This document shows positions 9,501 through 17,201 of a DNA stretch of 36,750 nt, in pieces (position 1 is the stretch's first letter; every line of letters starts with the position of its first letter). The stretch comes from a virus: positions 1 through 36,750 of the IMG/VR virus record IMGVR_UViG_3300032093_000399; one strand, given 5' to 3'. Below the pieces are notes generated by a model. That model had not been told where the DNA came from and did no database searches. It worked only from the letters and a program-made list of their open reading frames with translations. A program made the translations under genes and the position numbers.

Positions 9501-9757
9501 ATGTAAATGACAGTAAGACCGTAGACTGTGATTTTTTCACCAAGAACCAACCCATGCGGGGTCGCGGTTGTGAAGGTTGCGTAGCCACCTGTCCTCTGGC
9601 TCTGAATAATCTCTGCCCCTGGACTCGATCCCAACAGAAACGTGCCTTCAGGAAAATCGCACCGCTTGGCCGCAAACAGGCATTCGTTGATCGCCCACGC
9701 GCTGTTTCGCAGCCCGCAAGGATCCGCTCCGTAATCAACTGGGTTTGAAGAGGGCAT
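6596..9757 (-). CDS. Tailspike with pectate-lyase-like beta-helix and repeated modules
   Basis: A 1053-residue protein. I chose ATG 9757 (MPSSNPVDYGADP) because it falls just after the upstream stop at 9759; an ATG at 9838 would overlap that gene by 80 bases. The N-terminus VDYGADP...AINECL...CDFPEGTFLLG is the classic entry of pectate-lyase-superfamily right-handed beta-helices in phage spikes. Rungs rich in N/D/G follow (CKNTLIEGITFDGNY, DISYNNFDGFRGTCFYVD). At least six copies of a ~65-75 residue module (FNGTFTV core) are inserted between helix blocks. The last ~30 residues hold six cysteines. The likely role is surface polysaccharide binding or cleavage. The substrate and catalytic residues cannot be assigned. 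Confidence 0.85.
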   Translation of the reverse strand: MPSSNPVDYGADPCGLRNSAWAINECLFAAKRCDFPEGTFLLGSSPGAEIIQSQRTGGYATFTTATPHGLVLGEKITVYGLTVIYIDPSNGQPSNTGPGQFGFEVTAIYTPTSFQILMPGANTPLAVESGWINLVGGGYTSSLVMGYPPLTGVINNVAFTGKGAGKTILKFANNTSTKRGDTFGFNIQMLKTLGNYGGSGTAVGSPGSYAGAPLNSINCKNTLIEGITFDGNYANNSVADIKIVSVQRTNGVNTYTVDKPLYAPGINGTQFYSVAPPAYIPPISPPPYTNVSAIGQYISNVVTSGPGNDATFVGFGSITNVTALSFQRDLRVVLRQARRNAFNYAIYTKHPQWNFGFTIGDSITVTGFSDASFNGTFTVVGFLSTEEVYCVNVGPATTREINGFQRNLNVATYDTITPHGFVGGETVMIQNLLNASFNGTFTVSGIPSPTQFTCSNIGANVGLTPGLGYYGIVENARAWSAPDVLLTPQTKAGVNSLYTVAGINHVGERALIQNNQFYDFGVGVADAETFLVKSFLPMNVDDLTAGAKVLNNDFSYQGRNSIQSTLYPGNAEANTQCAIGGFSSLVNPINVVSRSAGVATYTCVMKHTLRVGDVVIVNSFPDPTFNGSLTVISTPDAFRFTANTGGPDVLPGLYLDGQVIMLRSKRIFASECEFKYNRVQGGPDVVNQQSPVHAITARETSGMDISYNNFDGFRGTCFYVDSYQHKGTHIHHNSALNVSAFISLVVQDWYELIKTITPPVANPETYSTLIAAHKDMLIENNDVFLTGPDSWFYQTALTPLDAVFLINNHDVNKSEYYYPTDYQIPITAASRATNISTFTTASPHELQVGMEISTVGVTDGTFNGVFTVASTPSLTTFTVANPGSVVSTSGGFLGINDPVKFPWEIRPIGYQRTSGVATYTTNKAHQLSTGDHATIEGLSNASFNDEVIVTGTPTLYTFTCASPGPDVPFTSETGNFFRYVDNIQIGCNTVRRLSGNGLVVNNGGRFGPSFLQGRPARCVAPLEQFFYFDCPEGCLALECDPGPCKPNDYLYRI
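6824..9604 (-). repeat. Six-copy protein module repeat inside the tailspike gene
   Basis: Degenerate repeats encode a module of about 65-75 residues with the pattern R..GVATYTT..PH.L..G..V.I..L.DASFNGTFTV...P..T.FT....G. Approximate copies: 9359-9604, 8564-8761, 8354-8557, 7799-8002, 7079-7291 and 6824-7045. The DASFNGTFTV-like core is recognisable in five; the first copy is more diverged. A further copy lies in the nozzle-like gene at about 11211-11411 (VSNVATYVTAGAHGLFPG...TTFTVYSPG). The module looks like a small beta-sandwich. This is a protein-level repeat; DNA identity between copies is modest. Confidence 0.8.
9210..9229 (+). repeat. 20-bp match to the tandem repeat upstream of 26446
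   Basis: The plus-strand sequence AAAGTGTCCCCTCTTTTCGT inside the tailspike gene is identical to the first 22-bp repeat unit at 26402-26423 over 20 bases. Here it encodes KRGDTF on the minus strand. Whether it is a functional site or a trace of recombination is unknown. Confidence 0.6.
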
Positions 9758-9758
9758 A

Positions 9759-11798
9759 CTAGGCAGATAGGAGTGGGCAGGCCACCCGGCTGAGGTCGCC
9801 GTAGATGTCCTCCTGGAGACGTTGGGCAACCATAGCAATACGCTTCAAGCGAAACCTGCCGGTGTTCACGTAGCGCAGCTGGAATTCGTACCCGTCGCGA
9901 GTAAAGCCGCCAGTCTGCACGTCGCACTTGTCCGGGGGTTGCGGCAGGGCAATCCGCGAGCGGGTCGGAGGCTGGTAGTATTTGACCTCCTGGCAGTTGA
10001 TTACCGCCGGAGGGCACGAAATCTCACCAGGCTCGCAGTTGCGGTACTTGGCGCAGTCCTTGAACTCGGCCCACGGCTGCCAGCACTCGCCTTCGTTGGC
10101 CTTGAAGTAGACCTTCGATTCGATGTCGCCCATCACCTGGTCATACCACTGCTCGGCGCTCACTAGACGCTTCTTGTTGGTGGGCTCCGCGAAAGTCAGC
10201 GAGCGCGTCTCAATGGTCCAGTCGATCGGCGCATCATCGAACCCGTCGAAGTCGAACTGGCCGTTCTTGGTCACCTCGTAAAGGCCGATGTCACCTTGAT
10301 TCAGCCCGAAGATAAAGCATCGCTCCTGCTTCTGGATTCGCACCGTCACCATCTGAAGAATATCAACCCCAGTCCAGACGCCTTCCCACGCCGGCGGTAG
10401 CTTTCGGCCCATGCCAGAGACGAGATCGAAATCCATCGCAACCATGCCACGGTGGACAACGCCGCGTCCGTTGACCTTCTCCGGCTGAATGGTCATCAGC
10501 ATTCGGTTGTCGAAGTTCACCGCGCTAGCAGCTGTCAGGTAAAACTCAGTGTCGTAGGCTAGCGCCCTAACGACCTGTCGGCTGATCGGCGTGTTTCCAA
10601 ACTCGGTGAAATCGCGGCGAGCGTAGATTAACGACCGGATGCCGTCCTGCGCACGGAAGAACAGGTCGCCGTTGACTGGGACAATCGACTCATGGTTGAA
10701 CGACCCGAAGTTTAGAAGGGCGAATCGTTGGATCGGATAATTAAGATCCTTCCAAACATCCCGATCGACTGGAGCGTTAAACGCGTAGGTCGCGGTGGGC
10801 GTGAAGACCAGCAGGTCGCCATCTCCTAGCGATGTGTCCAAGTTAGCGGCAAACGCCAGTCCGGTAATTGGGCCGTTGGAAACCGCGAAGGCGCCACCTT
10901 CATTGAGAAACGTGTTTTCGGTGAATCGAATGACTGAGTTGCGGCCGTATGCAGGATCACCGTAGACAAGGTCGCCACCGTAGTATTCGGATCCTTTGGC
11001 AACCCAGAGGCGTCCTTTGCCGTAAGCCATTGGGCCACCTACAGGCACCTCATCACTTGCCGCTCTTCGGAACGACGTGCCGTCGTAAAGGTACGGAGCG
11101 TTTTGTTGATCCTGAATGATCAACCAGTTTTCCGCCTGCTGGAAGTAGACATGATCCGCATTCGGATTATTGGCTGCCAGTATGTAGCCGATAAAGCTAG
11201 GTCCAAGCAGCGGTCCAGCGTCGATTCCAGGCGAGTAGACTGTGAAAGTTGTCGTTGACGGCGTTGTCTGCACCACGAAATCGCCAAAGAACCCTTCTGG
11301 GTAGAGGGCGCCCACCGGCTCTGGAAGCCTGACAACCATGCCTGGAAACAAACCGTGAGCCCCAGCGGTCACGTAGGTTGCCACATTGGACACCCTTCCA
11401 CGTGTGTTCACCTGGAATGTTCCGGTCTGAGGGGTTCGATCCGTAACTCGAAAGTTGTTCCCGATGTCGATCTGAAAGATTTTTCCGCTGATCGCGGCGT
11501 ACAGGTATGGCTCCCCCTGATCGTTGGTGTAGGCGCCGCAACCCTGGAAATAACCCGTCTTGAATGCAGATTCCACAACGGCGTTGTAGTACCCACCGTT
11601 GTAGACCACGTCCGGATCATCAAACGTCAGATTCTTCACCCAGATCCCAGGCCGCGCTTTCGGGAATCCGCCGCGCACCGTCGTGTTGACTGCCCAAGCC
11701 AGTTGGTTGGGCTGAATAAGTGAGGGCGAAAAACCGCTATCCACCCCACCTTCAGCGGTAAGGAGGCCATCTACGATGCGATTTTTTTCTGCGACCAT
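9759..11798 (-). CDS. Tail nozzle / tail tubular B-like structural protein
   Basis: A 679-residue protein from ATG 11798 (MVAEKNRIVDGLLTAEGGVD). A start at 11840 is possible but would run into the divergent terminase start. The N-terminal GGVDSGFSPSLIQPNQLAWA followed by VNTTVRGGFPKARPG is the signature opening of many podovirus nozzle-type proteins. Long beta-rich blade-like segments follow (VYFQQAENWLIIQDQQN, YDGTSFRRA). Residues about 130-196 carry one copy of the FTV module repeated in the neighbouring tailspike. The C-terminal ~110 residues contain a run of cysteines (CWQPW...DCAKYRNCEPGEISC). It heads the minus-strand tail transcript and its stop is separated from the tailspike ATG by a single base. 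The nozzle assignment rests on the N-terminal pattern and context. Confidence 0.75.
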   Translation of the reverse strand: MVAEKNRIVDGLLTAEGGVDSGFSPSLIQPNQLAWAVNTTVRGGFPKARPGIWVKNLTFDDPDVVYNGGYYNAVVESAFKTGYFQGCGAYTNDQGEPYLYAAISGKIFQIDIGNNFRVTDRTPQTGTFQVNTRGRVSNVATYVTAGAHGLFPGMVVRLPEPVGALYPEGFFGDFVVQTTPSTTTFTVYSPGIDAGPLLGPSFIGYILAANNPNADHVYFQQAENWLIIQDQQNAPYLYDGTSFRRAASDEVPVGGPMAYGKGRLWVAKGSEYYGGDLVYGDPAYGRNSVIRFTENTFLNEGGAFAVSNGPITGLAFAANLDTSLGDGDLLVFTPTATYAFNAPVDRDVWKDLNYPIQRFALLNFGSFNHESIVPVNGDLFFRAQDGIRSLIYARRDFTEFGNTPISRQVVRALAYDTEFYLTAASAVNFDNRMLMTIQPEKVNGRGVVHRGMVAMDFDLVSGMGRKLPPAWEGVWTGVDILQMVTVRIQKQERCFIFGLNQGDIGLYEVTKNGQFDFDGFDDAPIDWTIETRSLTFAEPTNKKRLVSAEQWYDQVMGDIESKVYFKANEGECWQPWAEFKDCAKYRNCEPGEISCPPAVINCQEVKYYQPPTRSRIALPQPPDKCDVQTGGFTRDGYEFQLRYVNTGRFRLKRIAMVAQRLQEDIYGDLSRVACPLLSA

Positions 11799-11841
11799 GA
11801 CGCTTGAACCGATTGAAAGGCCATCGCAGGATTCCCGCAAG

Positions 11842-13614
11842 ATGAATGAAAGCCCCGATTACTTGTCCATACCGTGGCGTACAAAAGACCGCTTTCTCAT
11901 CGAGGCCGAGATGGTGCGTCGTGGAGGGTACATTCACAACGCCGGCGTAAAGTACGGCCAGGGCAAGTATTACCACTTCCGTGCTGCCATGACCGCGCTG
12001 TGGCCGCACTTCGATTGGCATGAGTGGTCGGAGCTTCTGATCCAAGCATTCGTCGAAAACCAAGAGGTCGGCATCATGGGGCCGGGTTCATCTGGCAAGA
12101 CGTACAACTCCGCAGCGTTCGGGCTGTGCTCGTTCTACATCTGGCCGAAGGGCACCTCGATCATCATGTCGTCAACGACGCGTGAGGGTCTCCAGCTGCG
12201 CATCTGGGGCTCGATCAAGGAGCTTCACAACAAGGCCAAGGAACGGCGCGAATGGTTGCCGGGGCGCGTGATTGAAAGCCGATTCATCCTGACCAGTTCG
12301 GATGAAGATGCCGAGGCGCAGGACTTCCGTGACGGCATCATCGGTGTGGCGTGCAAGGTCGGCGGCACGTTTGTCGGCCTCTCGAACTACGTCGGTTTGA
12401 AGAACGACCGCGTGATGTTGATCGCTGACGAAGCCTCGTTGATGGGACGCGGTTTCTTGGACTCGGTGGCGAACCTCCGAAAGAACCCCGAGTTTAAGCT
12501 GATCGCGATGGGCAACCCCAAGGACCGCAACGATGCGCTTGGTGTGGTGTGCGAACCGCATCCGACGTTCGGTGGTTGGGAGGGTCTTGAATACTTGGAG
12601 AAAACACGCACCTGGAAAACGCGAGCGCCCGGTGGTCTCGCTGTCCAGCTGTGTGGGTACGACACGCCGAATGCGAAGTTCCCCAAGGGCACGAATCCGT
12701 ACCGAGGCATCATCACTCCGGAGCAGATTCAGGCGGACCTCGATTACTACGGCCGGGATTCATTGCAGTTCTCGATGATGAACCTCGGTCTGCTGCCTCG
12801 GGACGGTGGCACCAGGCGCGTGGTCACGATGTCGCTGTGCGAACAGAACCAAGCGTTCGACGATCCAGTTTGGGAGCGCGCCGATAAGATCACGCGGATC
12901 ATCGGCATCGACGCAGCGTACTCAGGCGTCGGCGGTGACCGATGCGTAATGACCGACCTGACGTTTGGGCCGGACTCATCGGGCCGCATCGTGCTAGCAT
13001 TCACCGAGACGCCCATCGTGATTCCCGTTACGGCGGTCAAAGCCCAGCAGGCCGAAGAGCAGATAGCTGAGTACGTTCTTCTCTATTGCAAGCAGCGCAA
13101 CATCCCGCCTGAGCGCGTTGGGTTTGACTCCACTGGACGCGGCACGCTGATGTCTGCGTTCGCTCGCTTGTGGTCTCCGCAGGTCGTTCCGATCGAGTTT
13201 GGTGGCAAGCCGTTGGATCGCCCGGTACGCCAGGGAGATCCGAAGACTGAGCGCGAGGCCTACGGCAAGATGGTCACCGCACTGTGGTACGCGTCGCGTC
13301 TGCTGATTGAATCCAAGCAGCTGCGTAAACTGCCCCGCGAAGTCGCTGAAGAAGGTTCGATGCGCGAGTGGGGTATCGCCCGCACTGGCCTGATCGACGT
13401 TGAGCCAAAGCACAAGACCAAGGAGCGCATGGGTAGGTCGCCTGACTTGTGGGATTCGTTCGTGGTCGCACTCGAAATGGCGCGCCGAAACGGTTTTGAG
13501 ATTGCAGGCGGCCAAGGTGTTGGTATTGTCAAGCGACAGACACCAAAGTGGCTGACGCGTATGTCTGACAAGCGCCGGTCAGTGGAGTCTGAACATTCAT
13601 TAACTTACTCCTGA
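11842..13614 (+). CDS. terL: Terminase large subunit
   Basis: TerL packages DNA into the prohead: an ATPase motor joined to an RNase H-like nuclease. Counting from ATG 11842 (590 residues), the Walker A-type MGPGSSGKT is at 79-87, Walker B MLIADEA at 192-198, and a coupling-type LIAMGNP near 220. The nuclease domain starts at IIGIDAAYSG (353-362, Asp357), with GFDSTGRG (Asp429) and a C-terminal DLWDS as the further acidic sites. I prefer 11842 because an AGGA lies about 10 bases upstream. ATGs at 11776 and 11797 are in frame, and the latter shares the CATG of the divergent nozzle start. SSB follows after one base. No small subunit is adjacent. Confidence 0.92.
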   Translation: MNESPDYLSIPWRTKDRFLIEAEMVRRGGYIHNAGVKYGQGKYYHFRAAMTALWPHFDWHEWSELLIQAFVENQEVGIMGPGSSGKTYNSAAFGLCSFYIWPKGTSIIMSSTTREGLQLRIWGSIKELHNKAKERREWLPGRVIESRFILTSSDEDAEAQDFRDGIIGVACKVGGTFVGLSNYVGLKNDRVMLIADEASLMGRGFLDSVANLRKNPEFKLIAMGNPKDRNDALGVVCEPHPTFGGWEGLEYLEKTRTWKTRAPGGLAVQLCGYDTPNAKFPKGTNPYRGIITPEQIQADLDYYGRDSLQFSMMNLGLLPRDGGTRRVVTMSLCEQNQAFDDPVWERADKITRIIGIDAAYSGVGGDRCVMTDLTFGPDSSGRIVLAFTETPIVIPVTAVKAQQAEEQIAEYVLLYCKQRNIPPERVGFDSTGRGTLMSAFARLWSPQVVPIEFGGKPLDRPVRQGDPKTEREAYGKMVTALWYASRLLIESKQLRKLPREVAEEGSMREWGIARTGLIDVEPKHKTKERMGRSPDLWDSFVVALEMARRNGFEIAGGQGVGIVKRQTPKWLTRMSDKRRSVESEHSLTYS

Positions 13615-13615
13615 T

Positions 13616-14032
13616 ATGGCCTCATTCAATCAAGTCATCCTGATCGGTAACCTCACCAAAGACCCCGAAGTCAAAACGCTCCCCAAGGGAAGCACCGTTT
13701 GTGGCTTCAGTCTGGCAGCTAATCGCCGCTGGAAGAGTGAGTCTGGTGAGGACAAGGAAGAGGTCTTCTTTGCCAGCTGCAAGGCATTCGGGAAGTCTGC
13801 TGACTCGATCGGCAAGTACGTCAAGAAGGGTGATCCGCTGATGATTACCGGCCGACTGACTACCGAGAAGTGGACCGCCAAGGACGGCCAGGAGAAGTCT
13901 TCGACCCGCATCGTGGTCGAGCAGTTCCAGTTCCTGAAGAGTCGCGATGCTGGATCCGCTGCGCCCGCAGCTAAGCCTGCCGCTGCTGTTGCAAAGCCTG
14001 ATCTGGACCCGGAAGACGACCTTCCCTTTTAA
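13616..14032 (+). CDS. ssb: Single-stranded DNA-binding protein
   Basis: A 138-residue SSB. The OB-fold begins MASFNQVILIGNLTKDPE and continues with VCGFSLAANRRWKSESG, FFASCKAFGKSAD and ITGRLTTEKW, the normal order for bacterial-type SSBs. A flexible Ala/Pro linker leads to the acidic tail DLDPEDDLPF, which in bacterial SSBs recruits replication and repair partners. The start follows the TerL stop by one base. Its place between terminase and portal rather than with the replication genes at 24-29 kb is unusual. It should coat single-stranded DNA during replication or recombination. Confidence 0.95.
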   Translation: MASFNQVILIGNLTKDPEVKTLPKGSTVCGFSLAANRRWKSESGEDKEEVFFASCKAFGKSADSIGKYVKKGDPLMITGRLTTEKWTAKDGQEKSSTRIVVEQFQFLKSRDAGSAAPAAKPAAAVAKPDLDPEDDLPF

Positions 14033-14041
14033 TAGCTCACC

Positions 14042-14314
14042 ATGAATCGCGACACGTTTCCTCCTGGTGGTTGGCAATTCTACGAACCTAAGACCAAGTG
14101 GAGTCCCAAGGATGTCCTCAACTATGGGTTCTATGAAATGGCCCGCCTGATCCACAACCATCGGGTTGCCAACAGCATTCCGTCTACGTTCGAGCAGGCG
14201 ATGAATGACTTGGAGGCTTACACACGTGCGCGTTTTCCCCAGTTTGCATCCGCTCCATCAACCACAACCGATGTACAACCAAGGGTTTCAGGCTGTCGTA
14301 CGTGCGGCCGCTAG
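14042..14314 (+). CDS. Hypothetical protein with C-terminal CxxC
   Basis: A 90-residue protein, MNRDTFPPGGWQFYEP..., with a helical middle (DVLNYGFYEMARLIHNH) and a Ser/Thr/Pro-rich tail ending GCRTCGR. The C-terminal CxxC could be half of a metal site. It lies 9 bases after ssb and overlaps the next gene, which also carries cysteine pairs, by 44 bases in another frame. Function unknown. The position between TerL and portal suggests a packaging or virion-assembly accessory, but nothing in the sequence proves it. Confidence 0.7.
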   Translation: MNRDTFPPGGWQFYEPKTKWSPKDVLNYGFYEMARLIHNHRVANSIPSTFEQAMNDLEAYTRARFPQFASAPSTTTDVQPRVSGCRTCGR

Positions 14315-14663
14315 ACTGCGTCAAACGGCTCAGGGTGCACGGATCCTAGCCGAATGGCTGGGTGATGGAGGCACGCCTGTCGATCGTCGGCAGGCGCAGG
14401 ACCGCATTGATACCTGCAACCGCTGCATTCACAACAAACCCACGGATGCGCGGTCAATCACCAAGACCGTCGCTGAGGCGATTCTGGAGCAGGAGCAGGC
14501 GCGTAACGACTTGGCGATGTTTCTGCAAGGAGAAGGCCTTGCTGGCACCTGCGATGTCTGCGGGTGCTACCTCAAACTGAAGGTGTGGGTGCCACTTTCG
14601 TATCTTGGCAAGACTGAAATGCCTGATAATTGCTGGATTTCGCAGGAACGGAAAGCAATCTGA
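14271..14663 (+). CDS. Hypothetical zinc-ribbon-like protein
   Basis: A 130-residue protein from ATG 14271 (MYNQGFQAVVRAAARLRQ). An upstream ATG at 14205 would overlap the preceding gene far more. It has an N-terminal helix, a CNRCIHN pair near residue 50, a helical EAILEQEQARNDLAMFLQGE, then CDVCGCYLKLK, and ends PDNCWISQERKAI. The two CxxC knuckles about 55 residues apart suggest one structural zinc site. Small zinc proteins of this kind recur between terminase and portal in phage genomes, but the role is not known to me. The portal gene starts 7 bases after its stop. Confidence 0.75.
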   Translation: MYNQGFQAVVRAAARLRQTAQGARILAEWLGDGGTPVDRRQAQDRIDTCNRCIHNKPTDARSITKTVAEAILEQEQARNDLAMFLQGEGLAGTCDVCGCYLKLKVWVPLSYLGKTEMPDNCWISQERKAI

Positions 14664-14670
14664 GACCGAT

Positions 14671-16941
14671 ATGAGCTTCAAGGAACCGAGCAGAGTCTGG
14701 AACGTCGTCAGCGCCATGCTGGAGGCGGAGCAACCGCGATCCCGCAATCGGGCGCGCATCAACGCCGTTTTTAACGGCAACCCTCCGTATTCCGCAGAGG
14801 AGGCACGCGACAATCGGATTCAGACCAACGTGAACTTTCTGGAAGGCACCAGGATTATCCACGCGGCGCGTCAGCAGTTCACCAACGCGTTCCTGAAGCC
14901 GCAGAATTACTTCTCGGTCGGACTGGACATCGGCCCACGCGACAAGCGCACCCAGTGGGGCAACATCATCACGAAGCAGATTAACCGCGTGATGAAACGG
15001 TCGGCAAAATACTCGACTGTCTTGGAGTCCCAGTTTGCTGCCACCGTGCTTCACGGCATCGGCCCAGTGACTTGGCTCCGTGATCGCGACTGGTGCCCAT
15101 CGGCTCGCGGCACCGAGGACATTCTTGTCCCGACCAACACGCTCACGTCGCTCGATAACCTCTCGCACTTCGCGATCTACACCTCGTTCACGGCGCAGGA
15201 CCTGATCCGCATGACCCGTGGCGAGAACGTCGATCCGGGCTGGAACCTCAAACTGGTGAACCAGCTGCTGGCAGCGATGATCGAGCGTGAGGCGACCAGC
15301 CTTCAGGTCAACGACTGGTCCGGCCAGTACTTCCCGGAGAAGATTGAGGAAGACTTCAAGGAGAACTCTGGCTACTGGGGTTCCGACGCGACGCCGGTGC
15401 TGCGCTGCTACGATTTCTACTTCTTGGACACCACGACTGACGATCCCTCCTGGCGACGTCGCATCATCGTGGACCAGTACAACAGCGGTATCGGCAATAT
15501 GCAGACCGCTGGTCAGTGGCTCTTCGATGCCGGCGATCGGTCCTACGGTCGCGATATCTTCGAGTTGATGCACACCCAGTTTGCTGACGGCGCTGTGGTG
15601 CCTCCGTTCCGCTGGCACTCGGTGCGCTCGCTGGGTTACTTGCTCTACGCAGTCTGCCATCTCCAGAACCGACTCCGCTGTAAGTTCACTGACTCCGTGT
15701 TCGAGCAGATGCTCTGGCTCTTCCGCAACGTCGCGGACGGCGACATGGAACGCATGGAGAAGATTGACCTCTTCAACATGGGCGTGATCCCCGAGGGCCT
15801 GTCGTGGGTTCCGCAGTCTGAGCGGCACGTCGTGGACTACACGATGCTTTCGGGCGCCATGGCCATGCACCGGCAGATCATGGCCGAGTCCAGCGCTGCC
15901 TACACTCAAGACGTCAACGACGGTTCTTCCAAGGAACTGACCGCGACCGAGGTGATGGCCCGCGTGAACAACGCCAATGCGCTCATGGGCTCGATGCTCA
16001 CCCGCGCTTACACCCAGCAGACCTTCCAGTACCGCGAGATCGCTCGCCGGTTCTGCACGATCGACCATCCCGACTGCATTCAGTTCCGTCGCAAGTGCGA
16101 AGCTGAAGGTGTCGATCCGTCCGTGTTCAACAACCTCGATAGCTGGGACATCATGCCCGAGCGCGTCATGGGTTCCGGCAACAAGATGCTGGAGATCGCG
16201 CAGGCCGACCGCCTCATGGCTATCCGCCCGTTGCTAGCACCCGATTCTCAGGCCGAGGTCGTGCATATGTACGTCGAGGCCAACACCGACGATCCGCTCC
16301 TGGCGAACCGCCTCGCACCAGTGGACAGCAAGCCTGTCTCCCCGGCGGTCGAGCGCGCTACGCTGGCTTGGGGTACGCTCATCGACGGCCAGCCGGTGGT
16401 TATCGCCAGCGCGATCAACCGGCCCGAGTACATCCAGACGCTCCTGCAAATGCTGGGCGCTGCGATCGGCAAGATCGAGCAGGCCGGCGGTATGCCGACC
16501 ATGGAACGCGTCATGGGCTTGGCGAACGTGATCCAGCACATCCAGGAGCAGATCCAGCTGATCGCTCAGGACCCCGGCCAGGAGCAGAACATCAAGCTCT
16601 ACATGGACGGCATCGGTCAGGCGTCGAACTACATCAAGGGCTACGTGCAACGTCTCCAGGAGCAGGCACAGGCTCAGGCCGAGGCCGGCGCAGCTGGCAA
16701 TGGCATGGACGCCGAGACGGCTGCGAAGATCCAGTCGATGATCATCACTGCCCAATCGAAGTCTCAGATCGCCGCTGCGAATGCCGAGCAGAAGCGCATC
16801 CAGAAGCAGGTGGCCTTCGAGCAGGATCAGCAGCGCAAGAACGCCAGCACGATCGCCGAGGCTCAGCGCAAGGGCGCTATGACTCGGGCTGATATTGCCG
16901 CGATGGATCTCAAGACTCAGGCCGACATCCTTAACCAATGA
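14671..16941 (+). CDS. Portal (head-tail connector) protein
   Basis: A 756-residue protein from ATG 14671 (MSFKEPSRVWNVVSAMLEAE). The size, position after TerL and before a scaffold-like gene, and sequence character fit a podovirus portal. The N-terminal helical stretch has NGNPPYSAEEARDNRIQTNVN, a typical portal-type opening. A mixed core includes DFYFLDTTTDDPSW and SYGRDIFELMH. The C-terminal ~150 residues are a long Gln/Ala/Lys coiled-coil barrel (AAKIQSMIITAQSKSQIAAA). The portal forms the dodecameric DNA channel at one capsid vertex. The last bases overlap the next gene as ATGA. Identity is inferred from combined features rather than a single diagnostic motif. Confidence 0.82.
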   Translation: MSFKEPSRVWNVVSAMLEAEQPRSRNRARINAVFNGNPPYSAEEARDNRIQTNVNFLEGTRIIHAARQQFTNAFLKPQNYFSVGLDIGPRDKRTQWGNIITKQINRVMKRSAKYSTVLESQFAATVLHGIGPVTWLRDRDWCPSARGTEDILVPTNTLTSLDNLSHFAIYTSFTAQDLIRMTRGENVDPGWNLKLVNQLLAAMIEREATSLQVNDWSGQYFPEKIEEDFKENSGYWGSDATPVLRCYDFYFLDTTTDDPSWRRRIIVDQYNSGIGNMQTAGQWLFDAGDRSYGRDIFELMHTQFADGAVVPPFRWHSVRSLGYLLYAVCHLQNRLRCKFTDSVFEQMLWLFRNVADGDMERMEKIDLFNMGVIPEGLSWVPQSERHVVDYTMLSGAMAMHRQIMAESSAAYTQDVNDGSSKELTATEVMARVNNANALMGSMLTRAYTQQTFQYREIARRFCTIDHPDCIQFRRKCEAEGVDPSVFNNLDSWDIMPERVMGSGNKMLEIAQADRLMAIRPLLAPDSQAEVVHMYVEANTDDPLLANRLAPVDSKPVSPAVERATLAWGTLIDGQPVVIASAINRPEYIQTLLQMLGAAIGKIEQAGGMPTMERVMGLANVIQHIQEQIQLIAQDPGQEQNIKLYMDGIGQASNYIKGYVQRLQEQAQAQAEAGAAGNGMDAETAAKIQSMIITAQSKSQIAAANAEQKRIQKQVAFEQDQQRKNASTIAEAQRKGAMTRADIAAMDLKTQADILNQ

Positions 16942-17201
16942 TTCAAACACCCAAGCAAGAGTTTCAGCGCGACAAGCAGCGCCTCCAATCAGTCGAGCGA
17001 ATGCTCGAAACGCCAGAACTCCAAGCCGCGCTCCTAGCGGCCTTCAATAATTTCTGCTGGAACCTTCCGCCCTCTGAGAATCCGCAGCATGGCTGGAATG
17101 CCAACTGCAAGCGCGCTGGTGCGCGTGCGTTCCTGGAGGAACTGAATGGTCTGGTGGATTTCCGCGAACCTAAAAAAGCACCGACTCAGAATCTTGAATG
17201 A
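16938..17201 (+). CDS. Hypothetical small protein between portal and scaffold
   Basis: An 87-residue protein, MIQTPKQEFQRDKQRLQSVE..., mostly helical, with a FCWNLPPSENPQHGWNAN loop and a helix ending FLEELNGLVDF. It overlaps the portal stop and the scaffold start by 4 bases each (ATGA), so translation is coupled across all three. No motif of known function was recognised. Tight coupling suggests an assembly accessory made in step with portal and scaffold. Confidence 0.8.
   Translation: MIQTPKQEFQRDKQRLQSVERMLETPELQAALLAAFNNFCWNLPPSENPQHGWNANCKRAGARAFLEELNGLVDFREPKKAPTQNLE

Noticed and set aside
9757-9838. Longer N-terminus for the tailspike
   Set aside because: It would overlap the nozzle gene by about 80 bases. 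The ATG at 9757 starts the recognised beta-helix opening and follows the upstream stop.
14572-16068. 498-codon minus-strand frame opposite the portal
   Set aside because: It is antisense to a coherent portal gene and rich in His/Val/Arg without motifs.
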